A DNA stretch of 64,000 bases. Origin: Hyperoplus lanceolatus. Taxonomy: Eukaryota > Chordata > Actinopteri > Uranoscopiformes > Ammodytidae. Positions within the stretch are counted from its first letter, which is position 1. Each line of letters opens with the position of its first letter. The notes beneath the pieces are model-generated. The model had not been told where the DNA came from. It saw nothing but the letters and a program-made list of their open reading frames with translations, and did no database searches. Below are positions 11,160 through 22,170 of this stretch, one piece after another. The stretch spans positions 3,846,001 through 3,910,000 of the forward strand of contig CM049404.1 in the NCBI GenBank assembly GCA_026929865.2. The letters run 5' to 3'. A program made the position numbers and the translations under genes.

Positions 11160-12998
11160 CTCAGTTTCTTGTGATTGGCAGACTGACAAAGTGTTGCGAT
11201 AAGCAGTGAGTGTAGAAGAGATAAAAGCTTTTTTCTATAGGCGTCCCTATAGAAGAGACCCCTGATTGGTCCTTTGTCCCTCTCATTCGCTCAGAGCCCA
11301 GCAGGCATTTCGGCTAACGGAATATATATTCATTGAATAATACAAGAAGTGAGTGTTGGGGTCATGTGCTAGACAATCATTTTGTTCTTTCCATGGTGTT
11401 CAGCGGTAGCACAGATATATGTCAGAGACAAAGAGTGCTTGGAAGAGAATAAAGAAAAAGAAAAAAAAAGCGACACATTAGACAAAGTGCCTCACATTTT
11501 TTTTACTGGCTACTCCCCGTGCCATAAAATGATCTCTCTCTAGTTGGATCATTTCTACAAAATCATCACTTTGAAAATAGACTGGTTTGATTGAATGTTT
11601 CGTATAAAACACCGTATTAATTCCACCCCCATGAGATGGGAAAACAGGCAATGCCTCAAGGGGGGGGGGGGGGGGGGGACATGCTGCTATCTGTTTTATG
11701 GCCGCCATATATTTCTGGAGTTATAATTCAAAAGAAATTGCTGGTAATGTCTGTGTGCTGCTTGGGTGTGAAATGATAGTCTGATAACCAAGTCCCTCTC
11801 GAGAGGAATGGAGTATTGATCTGCATCTGGGGTCTTGGGCTTTGAAGAGGTCTTCTTAGATGTACATAAGAGATATTTAATGATAGGAAAAGAGTACATC
11901 TGCCCCCCCCCCCTGCTTATTGTATGTGTCGGACAGGCAATAGGCAATTCTCTGTATATGTCTGACCAATCTCTATAGCTGTGGCAGAAACACCAACAGG
12001 CAAGGTCAACACCATTTTGGATGCTGGCCATTTCCGAGTCATGGCTGTGGAAATGGTAACCATGCACCTTTAAAATATGTGTTGATTAGATTTGATTTAA
12101 ATTAGACAACTTGATTGATCACACAAGGGGCGGTTCATTTGCATGCTGCTTACCTCATCCACAATCACACAAACAACATTAAAAAATATTCAATGTCAAA
12201 AAGCACAGATCAATAAACAGACCAACAGAGGTCAAGGACAGCAAGATAAAAGGTAATAAAGGTAAAATAAATAGCAATGCAATTGATAAAATAAATAGAA
12301 AATAAAATCAATCATAAATAGACCTTACATGTAGTATCAGGTGAAGGCATTTTCATTAACAATGCAATTTGAATGACTGCCGTCCTAGTTTTAATAACCC
12401 TAATACCAGATGGTATACAGTATTTGGAAGATTGGTTAGTTCTCCTGATACATCTGTTCTTTTGTATTGCAAACAATTGTGAATTTTCTGATTTGGCAGG
12501 GGGCTGGTGTGTCTTAAACCTTAATAGCACTCTTAAGTCCCTGCTGCAGAGCACTATTAGTAGTTGTGGGGTGCAAAATGTCAGCTCCATTAACCTATCT
12601 GAATACTTGACCTTAGGCTTTGTTAGCAAGCTAACTGGAACGCAAGGTTACTTTGCATAAATACATAATAAATCTGACATTTTATAACTACCCTCCTCGG
12701 AACAACAAAGACAGAATGGGCTGTTTGTTTGAAAGCCTAAAAATGATCTATGTTTGGTCATAAGATTGGAGGACCTGATTTTTTTCCACAATGAGTTGTT
12801 TGCTTCGTCAATCACTGCCAAGCCTTTTGTCTTAACTGCCAATCAGCATCGGGCATGAGCTTTTTGAAACGTCAAGAAATGTACAGCCAATCTATCGCAA
12901 ATATTTACAGAGTTTGACGGAAAAGGCCCTGCTGAATGAATGCTGAGAGAGCTAACATTTAACATTGTATTATCAACAAAACAAAATACCACATACTC
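11160..12998. other. Non-coding stretch with a G tract, otherwise nothing recognised
   Basis: A run of about 21 G lies near 11659-11679. A region rich in AAATAAAT near 12240-12310 could be a retroposon tail. No exon or transposon end is supported. Confidence 0.45.
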
Positions 12999-13001
12999 TT
13001 A

Positions 13002-13629
13002 AGGCCAGGACACACCGGCCCAATAATCGCCGTTGGAGAGTCTGGAAGGGGCGGGGACACGAATCTGTTTGGTATGTGCCGTGACGTCGGTCGTCGTAGA
13101 TGTCGTCTGGCTTCTTTTGAGCCGATTGAACATGTTCAATCGGCGGCGGGCAGTCTTTCAGTTGGAGCAATTTGATTGGTGGAGGGCTAGCGAATCAGTG
13201 AAGCCCGGAAGTGAGGCGGGTAGCACGAACAGCTAACAACAGTTAGCCATTGTTTTAATGTGTTTGTTTGTTTCGTTCAGCGAGTACTCACATGCATCAA
13301 CCCTTGTTGACTGCTTGACACCATGCTCGACACTCTGCTAAAAATGGTGCTCTTTATGGTCCATAAATATAAATACTTATTTCTATCTCTGTTTATGGTC
13401 TAGAGAGCTTTCCCAGCATTTCCGGCTTCCGTATTTTTTTGGGCCACAATACAGATTAGCGCCGCCTGCTGTTATGGAGACATTACGTCCCGCGCAAGCG
13501 CAGAGCGTACGGAAAGTCAGTAGTCGCCTCGGTGTGTTCTTGGCACTTTTTTGGCCGCAACGGGCAGACTGGAGCTGCCTGAAACGGCAGACTCCATTTT
13601 CGGGTAATCGGACCGGTGTGTCCTGGCCT
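13002..13629. mobile_element. Harbinger-type MITE (AGGCCAGGACACACCGG ends)
   Basis: Perfect 17 bp inverted ends AGGCCAGGACACACCGG, with TTA on both sides (12999-13001 and 13630-13632), the TWA target of many PIF/Harbinger elements. Length 628 bp. No transposase seen. Confidence 0.85.
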
Positions 13630-13920
13630 TTAAGGTTGTATTGTCTGTGCTGTGCATATGATTGAATGTTACACGGCACACAACTAGTGTAATGGAGAAG
13701 AATATTGTAAACAGTTGATACCAATCAAGCTGGACATCTGTGCTCCTCATGTTCTAATGCTATCCTTCATACAGTATGTATCAGTCCACACATCACCTCA
13801 TTTAAAAAAGAAACTTTTGAAGTCTACTTTTGTCTTTTGTGTTCTCAGTGAAACATCTCTTGCCTTTCAAAACCTTAAATCTACATCCTCTATTTTGGGA
13901 ACTATACCCAGTGGATTCTC

Positions 13921-14132
13921 AAGCCTTGTTTCCACTGAGCGGTGTGGTTCAGTACGCATTTATTTTGCCTTTCCATTGTCAAAAGTGTGAGCCGACCTAT
14001 ACTTATTTTTGTCCTCTTTCGTCCAGCTTTGACCCATATACTGTATAATACTCTGACCGAAGCTATCCCCGCCTGCCCTGCCAAACCATACCGTGCTGAA
14101 AAGAACCGTGCCGCTCAGTGGAAACAAGGCTT
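13921..14132. mobile_element. Small MITE (AAGCCTTGTTTCCACTGAGC ends)
   Basis: Inverted ends of about 22 bp, AAGCCTTGTTTCCACTGAGC and its complement GCTCAGTGGAAACAAGGCTT. Length 212 bp. No clear target duplication. A diverged relative lies at 56041-56116. Confidence 0.7.
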
Positions 14133-14757
14133 TAGGACGGCTTCTGGTCTTCAGATGGCTGATGTTGTCTGTCTTTCCAAGGTGTTCATTCTTGTCTCTT
14201 GGTCCTGGGTCCTTGCTGTTACCTGTGGTCTTATCTGTAATTGTTTCATGGGATGTCGTACACGACTCTATTTTGTCTCTCTGGGGATCTAGCGCGGCAC
14301 TGCAGGTGAACTACCCTATCACTTTAAACTGTCCGACTTGTTTTGCCTTTATATAGGGCTATGGTGGCAGGGGGGGAACAGAATAACTCAATCGATAAAT
14401 GAAAAACAATGTTGTTTTCATCTTGTATACTTCTCGCCCAGCTTACTGGAAATCTGTTTTACTCTCCTGAGAGTTATTTATAATATCCAGCTTGGTAAAA
14501 TACATCTTGTTTTTGTCCTGAACACGATTATTTCAGCTTGTGCCTGCTAAAAGAACAGTTTGTTCCCATGGACAATGACAGCTTTAAAGGAGTTTAGATG
14601 TTTTATGTCTGGTGTGGTGGAGTAAACAGGGCTGTTTTCTTCTTGACAGTTAGGATGGCTGCTGTCTGGTGCATGGACAGACCATAAAGTACTGCATCTT
14701 GAAGCCATAGCCAGCCGTATACAGACCTGAGTCAGACCCACATTTTGAAGAACTAGA
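14133..14757. other. Non-coding DNA, nothing recognised
   Basis: No supported exon or repeat ends. Confidence 0.45.
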
Positions 14758-14860
14758 AGGTTCAATTCAATTCAGTTTATTTAAGAAGGGGACAGTGCAA
14801 ATTAATAAAACACATGATCATACATGGGTTAACAAAGGTGCATGTCATTACCTTGCCCCA
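14758..14860. repeat. LINE/retroposon 3' end fragment with (TTCAA)n
   Basis: TTCAATTCAATTCAGTTTATTT followed by GGACAGTGCAAATTAATAAA, the reversed tail of a fish non-LTR element. It abuts the MITE at 14880. Boundaries approximate. Confidence 0.5.
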
Positions 14861-14879
14861 GTTACGACACACCCCTTAA

Positions 14880-15498
14880 CCCATTGATGACTATGGCAAT
14901 CTAGGATGCATGTCCTTAATGCCTGAGGGTTTTCTGAAAAAATAGTACGAATTGTCAAGTCTACCAAAACCTTAATATCTAAGCCTGTGTAGCACATAGA
15001 AACATGAAATAAAATACATTTAAAAGTTAAGGTTCACAGGTTTTATTTAAACATGCTCCCTTAGCGCTTACAAACCAACAAATATTTCTAAAAATCGGCA
15101 AAATGAGATGAATTAGAAAATTATTAAATATTGTTAATAAATAGATGCAATGTGTTGTGTGATTTTCGTCAGTAGTCTATAGTAGACCTTGATTCTGCGC
15201 ACCAAACGCCACTAACTGTTCTGTCGCCGACATAGCTGGCGTATTTTTTTAATTATTTTGTTTTATTTTTTTATTTTATTTTTTTTTGATTGACATGATT
15301 TTTGGCAAACCACACAACTTTTGGGTGGTCACGTGGTCTTAAAAAAATCAACAAAACCCACCTCATGTGTATTTGAACCAATGCCAGTGGATTCTATGCT
15401 GGGAATGCCATGAAAATTAGATAAAGTAATAATGCTGCGCGACGCAGCATCAGGCAGGAGAGCCAATGTGGCATCGCGCAGCAGCCGTCATCAATGGG
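14880..15498. mobile_element. piggyBac-like MITE (TTAA target, CCCATTGATGAC ends)
   Basis: Inverted ends CCCATTGATGAC and GTCATCAATGGG between TTAA sites (14876-14879 and 15499-15502). TTAA plus CCC-start ends fit piggyBac-like elements. Length 619 bp. No transposase. Confidence 0.75.
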
Positions 15499-15502
15499 TT
15501 AA

Positions 15503-16718
15503 AGAGCAATTGAGATTGTTATTATCTATTATTTTCAAATTGTACCGTCTCATTACGTAATGAGGTTTGGATTTGCACTCTTTAACAGCACTTAAAGCAC
15601 ATTTGTATATCGGAAAGATCTGCCTCAAGACGCCTTCAAGGCAGTTCCTGTTTTTCCATAATATGACCTGATGACATGGAGAAAAAAGCTTAAAGGAATA
15701 TCAATGATTTCCTTGATGACCTATCCGATACTAGCTGTGTATAGTATCGGATAATGGTCTAAAATGTAAAAAAATTCTGCTCAGGGAAATTTTAAGTGTA
15801 GAGTAAACCAATATAGTATGCTCCCGTTTGTCTTGAAAGGATGTGTGGAGCAGCCAACTCTTTTATTTATTAGGATTGTCTAAGGGCCGGACCAGCTTAT
15901 TAATCGATTTGTCCGAAACCTCTGAGACCCCCCCTTGGATGATTTCCTGGGGATGGCTGGAGTAGAGAGGTGCACTGGGGCTCATTGTAAATCATGTTCA
16001 AACACAATTAAGCTGTATGGAGTGACCTATTATTTAGGCCCATAATGTATTGACCTTAACTGTCAGCTGTGGTAATATGCTAAAACCAACCGCAGTCCAT
16101 TTAGTTTGGAAGCCATGTTGTAAATTTGAGCCATTTCTATATTGTCTTCTGAGCTATAATGAAATGATTTATTGATTACCTTGGCGATTTAGTTTTATGG
16201 ATAATGCTGTAATTTATTTGTTTAGTTTGCAGACCAGTAATGTATTCCTGGTGTACTCCTAATGTACTGTCTAATGCAAGTTTTTCATTAGGCTGCACAC
16301 CGCTTTGCTCCGCTGTAAGATGCTGCTTGGTGTCACCCATATCTCATTTATTAAATATAAAATACTCAATTCAATTTAAATCTTTTCGTAAGTCTATCAA
16401 GTATGGGATGGTTATCGCTAAAAAAATATATTCTTAAGGTTTGGAATAAGGAGACAGCCCCCTGCTTCGATATATGGCTCAATGAGTTCTCTAGTGCTCT
16501 TTATATGGAGAAAATCCGTTATGAGATTACAGGGAAAGCAGAGAAATGTAGATATTGCAATCTTTCCTGGACTGTATAGCAGCGCTGAAGTGACCTTTGT
16601 GATACCCTTTTGACTTTATTTTTTGCTTAACATTTACCTTCAGTTTAAACACTGTCCTTAGTTAGTTTAATATACATCTATTGATGCACTTAGACACATC
16701 ATCAGTGATGGAACCTGG
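15503..16718. other. Non-coding DNA, nothing recognised
   Basis: No supported exon or repeat boundary. Contains a small inverted pair around 15721-15752 (CTATCCGATACTA and TAGTATCGGATA). Confidence 0.45.
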
Positions 16719-16719
16719 G

Positions 16720-18540
16720 GTCATTGGGTGTTTCGGGTCTCGCAACATCATACACCCTCACCCAGGCGACCCATCCGGGATTGATCAAGTCCCAACTTGT
16801 GTCTAAGTAGCATGTACCCACGGATCACCCCTTTTGATCCACAGCCATCTAGAGGCCTTCTCAGCTGCAAAACCTCTACAGCCCACCTCTATTGGCACAC
16901 ACCGGGCACGCCACCCACGACTGTGGCACTCCTCCACTAAGTTGGCTGCCCCTCTTGGCTGGGGCTTAGGCTTCTCCCCTGCTCCAATGAAAGCAATCGC
17001 CTGCCTTGCTGGTTGGAGAGGCTTGTTCTGAGTGATGCTGTTGAAGATGGTTTCTGCTATCGCCTTCAGCACCTGGCCATGTGCGCCAAGTGTAGCGTCC
17101 TTCTCCCAGGGCTTTTGGGCAACAGCTGAGGATATGCTCTAGAGTTCCTCTTCTGAGGCACAAGGGACATGATGGTGTGTCAACCTTGCCCCAGCAGAAG
17201 AGGTTGGATGGGCTGGGTAAGACGTCATAGACGGACGCAATCAGGAACTTGATCCGGTAAGGCTCAGCTTGCCAAGCTCAGACCAGGAGATCTTGCGGTC
17301 CACTGCCTGTTCCCATCTCGTCCATGCGCCTTGCTGTTGCATCCCCACCATCTGGCTAGCACGCAGTTCCTCCACGCCTGCTCTCACTTCCTCTTGGACC
17401 AATTGGCGTCTGTCTTTGCCCAGGGCTTTGTCATAGCGCGTGGTTGCAACGCTGCCAAGCCCTGCTTGTCTGGATACCACTGGGCCGACCAGCACGCTGT
17501 GACGCAAGCGTGACTCCGCCTGCTTGACTGCTTCCTGCGCCCTCCACTTCCTCCCAGTCCTGACTACGATGCCAGCCTTGGAGACCTTCGGATCACTGGA
17601 TTCCCTGTACTGCAGCACCTCTCTTGCACGGGTAACCATAAACTCCTCATTCAGGCTGCTAATGGGGAGCTTCAGTTTGTTGTTGTGCGATGCTACTCAA
17701 GCTTTGTGGCAGGCCCAGCCATCTACGGAGATAACAGCTGATCCTCCTCTCGAAGCCCTGTACCGTTGTTATAGGGAACTTGTACACCAGCAGGGGCCAC
17801 AGAATCCTGGGGAGAACACCGTGCTGGTAAATCCAGGCCTTGGATTTACCAGGCAGACCCGACTTGTCCACTGCTGTCAGCCACGCCTCTCGCTCCCGAT
17901 TTGTGGCCTTGATGGATGCAGCGTCTTTAAGGGTGCAATCAAAGGTCTTTCCGAGGCTCTTGATGGGTTTCTCAGTCACCGATGGAATCTGGGTGCCGTC
18001 CAGAGAGAAGTGGAACTTGTCAGTCACTTTTCCTCTCTTCAGAACCAGGGACCTAGATTTTGCAGGCTTGAAACACATCCGAGCCCAATTGATGATCTTC
18101 TCCAAGCCCTGAAGGATCCATCGGCACCCCGGCACTGACGTTGTTGTTACTGTCAGGTCGTCCATAAAGGCTCTGATGGGAGGCTGGTGGACTCCAGACT
18201 TGGTGAGCGGACCTCTGCACTCGACTTCGGCTGACTTGACCAGCATGTTCATGGCCAAGGCAAAGAGGATCACTGAAATGGTGCATCCAGTGATGATCCC
18301 TTTCTCCAGCCGATGCCACTCAGATGTGACTGTCCCAGAGGTGACTCTCAGCTTGAAGCTCTTGTAATAGTCCAAGATAAGGTCCCTGATTTTACCTGAG
18401 ACATGGTGCCGGTCCAGTGCTGTTTTCACCAGCTTATGAGGAATGGATCCATAAGCATTGGTGAGATCGAGCCACAGCACTGCTAGGTCTCCTTTCCCTT
18501 CTCTTGCCTCGCTGATCAACTGTGTGACCACACCTGTATG
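16720..18540 (-). mobile_element. Non-LTR retrotransposon fragment (minus strand)
   Basis: A 5'-truncated LINE in reverse orientation. It contains reverse transcriptase coding sequence (18531-17659), then connecting and C-terminal parts in other frames (17639-17241, 17163-16966 and 17072-16803). The C-terminal part has GTLEHILSCCPKALG, a Cys-rich knuckle-like stretch. No poly-A is visible at the low-coordinate end. Confidence 0.85.
16803..18531 (-). pseudogene. Reverse transcriptase of the minus-strand LINE, broken
   Basis: Would copy the element RNA into DNA at the target site. The longest frame (290 residues) has LAVLWLDLTNAYGSIPH (motif A region), KGIITGCTISVILF (motif B region) and the catalytic FMDDLT box at 18154-18168 (motif C; most LINEs have YADD or FADD here). 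A GKTFDCTL-type motif and a thumb-like region ending RRWLGLPQS follow. The reading then jumps frame near 17660 to EVLQYRESSDPKVSKAGI and RAGVEELRASQMVGMQQQGAW, and again to the Cys-rich C-terminus and a stretch starting AIAFIGAGEKPKPQ. The clade is uncertain. The order of RT, knuckle and a downstream domain suggests a single-ORF element with a C-terminal nuclease, but I cannot verify the nuclease residues. The N-terminal part is absent. Confidence 0.75.
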
Positions 18541-18690
18541 AAACCTGTTAAGTAGAGTATGTCATGTTTGTTGTTTATTTTATTTTGTCTTTTATTTGTG
18601 TGTTCACTTTTTCTGTTGTGTGTTTATCTGTTCTTTATGTTTATGTGTTTAAAACTCTTTTCAATACGCTTTATGATAGCATTTCCTTAA

Positions 18691-18920
18691 AGGTGGAACC
18701 AGTGATTCTGGAAACCGCTTGTTGTTAAAAATTACTTTTTTTTGTCAAAATCTGTGAATGTCTCCTCACGATCCTCTACCTGTCTGCACTGTGTGTGCGG
18801 TGAAAAAAAATATCAGGTGGTAATACACAGCCTAGGCTCTGAGGGATGTAAACAAATTAGCCCTCAGTAGCTAGCGACATGCCCCGGACCTAGGACCCAG
18901 AGTCAGGTCAAGACGTCACC
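18691..18920. repeat. TTAA MITE (AGGTGGA family), copy 1
   Basis: Between TTAA sites 18687-18690 and 18921-18924. It starts AGGTGGAACCAGTGATTCTGG and contains TAGCTAGCGACATGCC, shared with the copy at 34706. The inverted end match is short (GGTG). Confidence 0.65.
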
Positions 18921-19253
18921 TTAAAAACAGTATTGCAAACCATTTAGACAGGGAAGCTGTCAATACATACGTAGTTGACCAACATCATAGACATATTGAA
19001 ATAGATGTGCAGGCCAGGATCTTAAAGCATTAACATTTATTTGACGTTAAAGAAAGACTATTCTCTGTGGAGACCCAGAAATGTTCATTTAAGGTTGTTT
19101 CCATAATCATAAGGGTGTCTGAATGTCCTTTAAAGAGCTATTTCACCGGTTGGAATATGAAAGTGTGTTTAACTCCTGAGATCCTATGTAGTATAAATGT
19201 GCAAAATGTAAAGAAAAGGGAGAAAGAGTGTTTTATGGTCTCGCTGTCTAATT

Positions 19254-19295
19254 CTACATTTTCCCATGTGTGACATCACGCATGGGAAAATGTAG
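19254..19295. repeat. Perfect 15 bp inverted repeat
   Basis: CTACATTTTCCCATG (19254-19268) and CATGGGAAAATGTAG (19281-19295) with a 12 bp loop, about 150 bp before an nphp4 exon. Probably a transposon relic. Confidence 0.75.
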
Positions 19296-19449
19296 GGTAA
19301 GGATTCAGAGGAGAGCTGGGCCAAGGGAAGACTGAAGGAAGAAAAACCTAATTCTTTATATAATAGCGATTTTATAATGATAGAACGCCGGTTCCGTATG
19401 GGTGAATTATTTATTTTAATATTGTGTTTATTTTTATCCCTTTCCACAG

Positions 19450-19674
19450 CTGTCCGTCACGTCCACCTCCCGAGCAGCCTTCCTGCAGTGCCTGCGTTGG
19501 GGTGTGTGGTGCCCCTTCCAGGAGCCGGCCCAGGTGAAGAGGGGAGGGATGATCCAGCTCCTTCTTCGGGGAGGTGCACAGCCAAACCCCCACAGAGTCA
19601 TGGTCTACAGCACACACATCTCTGCTGCCAGCAGTCAGAGCCCTGCAAGGCTCTCCACTCCAGGCAAAGCTCAG
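19450..19674 (+). CDS. nphp4: nphp4 (nephrocystin-4) exon, internal
   Basis: Encodes part of nephrocystin-4, a scaffold of the NPHP1-4-8 module at the ciliary transition zone. The 225 bp exon follows TTTCCACAG and ends at a donor CAG|GTATCA, with phase 0 at both sides. The translation begins LSVTSTSRAA and continues LQCLRWGVWCPF and GGAQPNPHRVMVYST. Human nephrocystin-4, as I recall it, has SVTSLS, VRWAVWNPL and GGIQPNPSHCLVYK in the same order. The reading joins in frame to the exon at 21422. The preceding exon was not found in the window, so a large intron extends upstream. Confidence is high because seven exons line up in order. Confidence 0.9.
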
Positions 19675-20358
19675 GTATCACAATAGCACTGGAGCAAAAA
19701 TATGTCTTTGTGAAAGGAACACAATGTAAAGAATGCATTGAAAGGTGTAAAGACAATGTGCTGTTTCCAGCTCCTCTCAGCCGTCAAAAAATATGTTTCC
19801 CTGAAGACAGAAACGTTTACATAATTTAAAGCTATGTTGCGTATATTCTGTCACCACCCATGAGGAATTTCAGGGAATTATAACAACACTGTCGGCACAT
19901 CTACATGAGGTAAAGCCCTCTGTGATCGTGCATGCCGAATCAACAACTGAAAAAAGTTATTGGCTGCTTCTCTGGATTGTCTGAGCTCCCGCGCCAGTGT
20001 CGTTGAGCTGACAGTAGAGACAGTATTTTGTGGAGCTGAAAGGCTTAATCAACTTTGTGTCAACTTGCTTGGTGATGGCTTGAATGTAACTATAATGCAT
20101 TTAAGCGCTATAGCTACAAATCATTTTTAGGCCTTATTGTCTTTATGGATTGGCCAAACCTAGTAATATGATATAAGATTACATCATGTTTTAAAAGTTC
20201 TGCACTTGACATGCTCATCTCAATCTGCAGCACACCTTTTGTACGCAGGTCCCATCTATTTTGGGATGTGAATGTCGTCATCTTGTTATGACTCAAAGTG
20301 TTGCACCTAAGCTGTAAATTTTCACACAGCTCAGAGAGTTTGAAATGAACTACATGTC
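19675..20358. other. nphp4 intron, no other feature recognised
   Basis: Sequence between the exon ending at 19674 and the hAT element at 20367. No repeat ends or coding structure recognised. Confidence 0.5.
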
Positions 20359-20366
20359 ATCGCCAC

Positions 20367-20642
20367 CAGTGATGCCTGTAACGCGTTACCGGCACCAGAC
20401 CTCTTTTTTCAGTAACGAGTAATCTAACGCGTTACTATGTCCAAACTAGTAGTCAGATTAAAGTTACTCATCAATGTCACTGTGCGTTACTTTTTCTGTC
20501 ATTTTCCTTAGTAAAACATTTTACATAACTGCACAAATGACTGCGATTTAATGTTAATAAATGTGCGCGCATGTGTCTCTAAACGCTCCAACTGCTCCAA
20601 CCGCTCCTCTCGTCTTTTTGGTAGCGCCCCTCGTCTCTGACA

Positions 20643-20720
<78 letters not shown>

Positions 20721-21332
20721 CAGCATTACGGCCGAGTCTAAGCTGAACTGTGGCGCAAAACAAACGTTTTCCCCCCATAAAATATAGCGTCTGCTATGGG
20801 GATATTTAGGATTCGGGTACGGTGACGTTGAAGAGATAGAAGTATTTAAAACTTGGGAACTTATAGTCACGTGGCGACCGGTGGCCGCACACACCCAGTC
20901 TATCAACACATGAGACATCGCAGAGAAAAGTCAAATAAATGCATGAGAGTGAAGGGCCAAGCACGTTAAGTTTAAAGACACTGCTACTGTCTTTGCACTT
21001 TGGAGGAATGCATTTATTTTCATGGGGGGGAAAAGGTTTTTTTTTTATAACATTTTTCAAACCATAATTTTTATTATTTTTAAAACAGTATGCCTATAGG
21101 CTACTAGCCTACAAGCTTTATTTTATGTATTTTCAATGATTCTTAATATGTGCATGTTTTAAATTGAGATATATGGGTTTCAAAACCTGTAAAGTAACGT
21201 TTAAAGTAACTTGTAATCTAACTTAGTTACTTTTAACATCAAGTCATCAGTAAAGTAACTAAGTTACTATTTCAAGGAGTAACTAGTAATCAGTAATCAG
21301 ATTACTTTTTCAAAGTAACTGTGGCAACACTG
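20367..21332. mobile_element. hAT-type transposon in nphp4 intron, with internal (TG)n
   Basis: Ends CAGTGATGCC and GGCAACACTG, with an exact 8 bp duplication ATCGCCAC (20359-20366 and 21333-21340). Subterminal AGTAACGAGTAATCTAACGC and its inverted counterparts (AAGTAACTAAGTTACT) are typical of a fish hAT MITE family. Length 966 bp. A (TG)n tract fills 20646-20718. The element ends about 90 bp before the next exon. Confidence 0.9.
20646..20718. repeat. (TG)n microsatellite
   Basis: About 36 TG units inside the hAT element. Confidence 0.95.
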
Positions 21333-21421
21333 ATCGCCACACATCTCTTCTTCTTCTCTGTACTATAGCATTCATTTCTGTTTTGTTACTAAACATTTTT
21401 GAAACCTTCTGCTTCTCACAG

Positions 21422-21560
21422 GTCTCGGAGGCGAAGGATACCATATTGTTTCATCTGTCGTCCGGTCAGGAGGCCAAGGCCTTCAGCCCAAAGGCCTCCA
21501 TCAGGACAAAGCAGGAGGCTGTTACCCGTCATAGAAGAGCCCCCTCGTCACCTTCACAGG
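21422..21560 (+). CDS. nphp4: nphp4 exon, internal
   Basis: This 139 bp exon follows TTCTCACAG and ends CACAGG|GTAAAT; start phase 0, end phase 1. It reads VSEAKDTILFHLSSGQEAKA and ends RRAPSSPSQ. The human protein has a similar stretch, VKQVESGTLRFQFSLGSEE, followed by a Ser/Pro-rich linker. The region is low-complexity and probably disordered. The last G joins GT of the next exon to form a Gly codon. A hAT lies just upstream and a TTAA MITE starts 36 bp downstream, so this exon sits tightly between two transposons. Confidence 0.88.
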
Positions 21561-21595
21561 GTAAATATCAAGTTCAACTTCAAACCAAACTTTAA

Positions 21596-22054
21596 AGGTT
21601 CAGTAAACAGAATGGTCAGTTTAGCTAACTTCCTGTCAGTGACTGCAGTTAGCAGTCCCCTCCCTCGTCCCCACGTCACTACATTAATGCACTGGGGTCT
21701 TCAAGCAGCGAGTTATCTAGCATCATCTCAGATCCATAAGTGTGATAAAATAAAAACCATCAAAACAGACATTGGGAAGGATTTTTACCTGCTCTGCCAT
21801 TGTAGGCACATACACATTCACCCATCTGTCACTCTGCACAGGCACCGGCAGTGAGACACGTGCCGGTTTGTAGCGTTCTCTCTTCTGATTGGTTATCAGT
21901 AGAGGGATCCCCGAAAAAGTGTATTTGCCGATTACATGCAGAGCGAGCGACTGAGGGATCGGCTTGATGAAACGAGCACACTATATAAGTGATCACTGTA
22001 TGAATAAAGAGTGATTTAACACTTATATTAACATAAATAACGCTTACTTCACCT
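21596..22054. mobile_element. TTAA MITE (AGGTTCAGTAAGCG family), copy B
   Basis: TTAA at 21592-21595 and 22055-22058. Ends AGGTTCAGTAA and TTACTTCACCT are inverted. Length 459 bp. It starts 36 bp after an nphp4 donor site. Confidence 0.88.
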
Positions 22055-22055
22055 T

Positions 22056-22170
22056 TAATTATCCCAAAGGGCAATTCAGTTCAAACAGTCCCATACAAAC
22101 ATTTACATATAGACAGCAGACAGACAACACAAGAGAGGACAATGGTAACATAAATAAATAAATAAGGCTG
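22056..22170. repeat. Reversed LINE 3' tail fragment
   Basis: AATTATCCCAAAGGGCAATTC is the reverse of the TTGCCC...GGGATAATTA type tail found on fish CR1/Rex1-like LINEs. It runs into (AAAT)n near 22152-22165. It abuts TTAA MITE copy B. Boundaries approximate. Confidence 0.5.

Noticed and set aside
1..19449. An earlier nphp4 exon (the region before SVTS in the human protein)
   Set aside because: I found no stretch resembling the expected sequence with splice sites; it probably lies upstream of the window, but a diverged exon could have been missed.
21399..21854. 151-residue open frame spanning exon 21422 and beyond
   Set aside because: Wrong frame for the exon, and it runs into a TTAA MITE.
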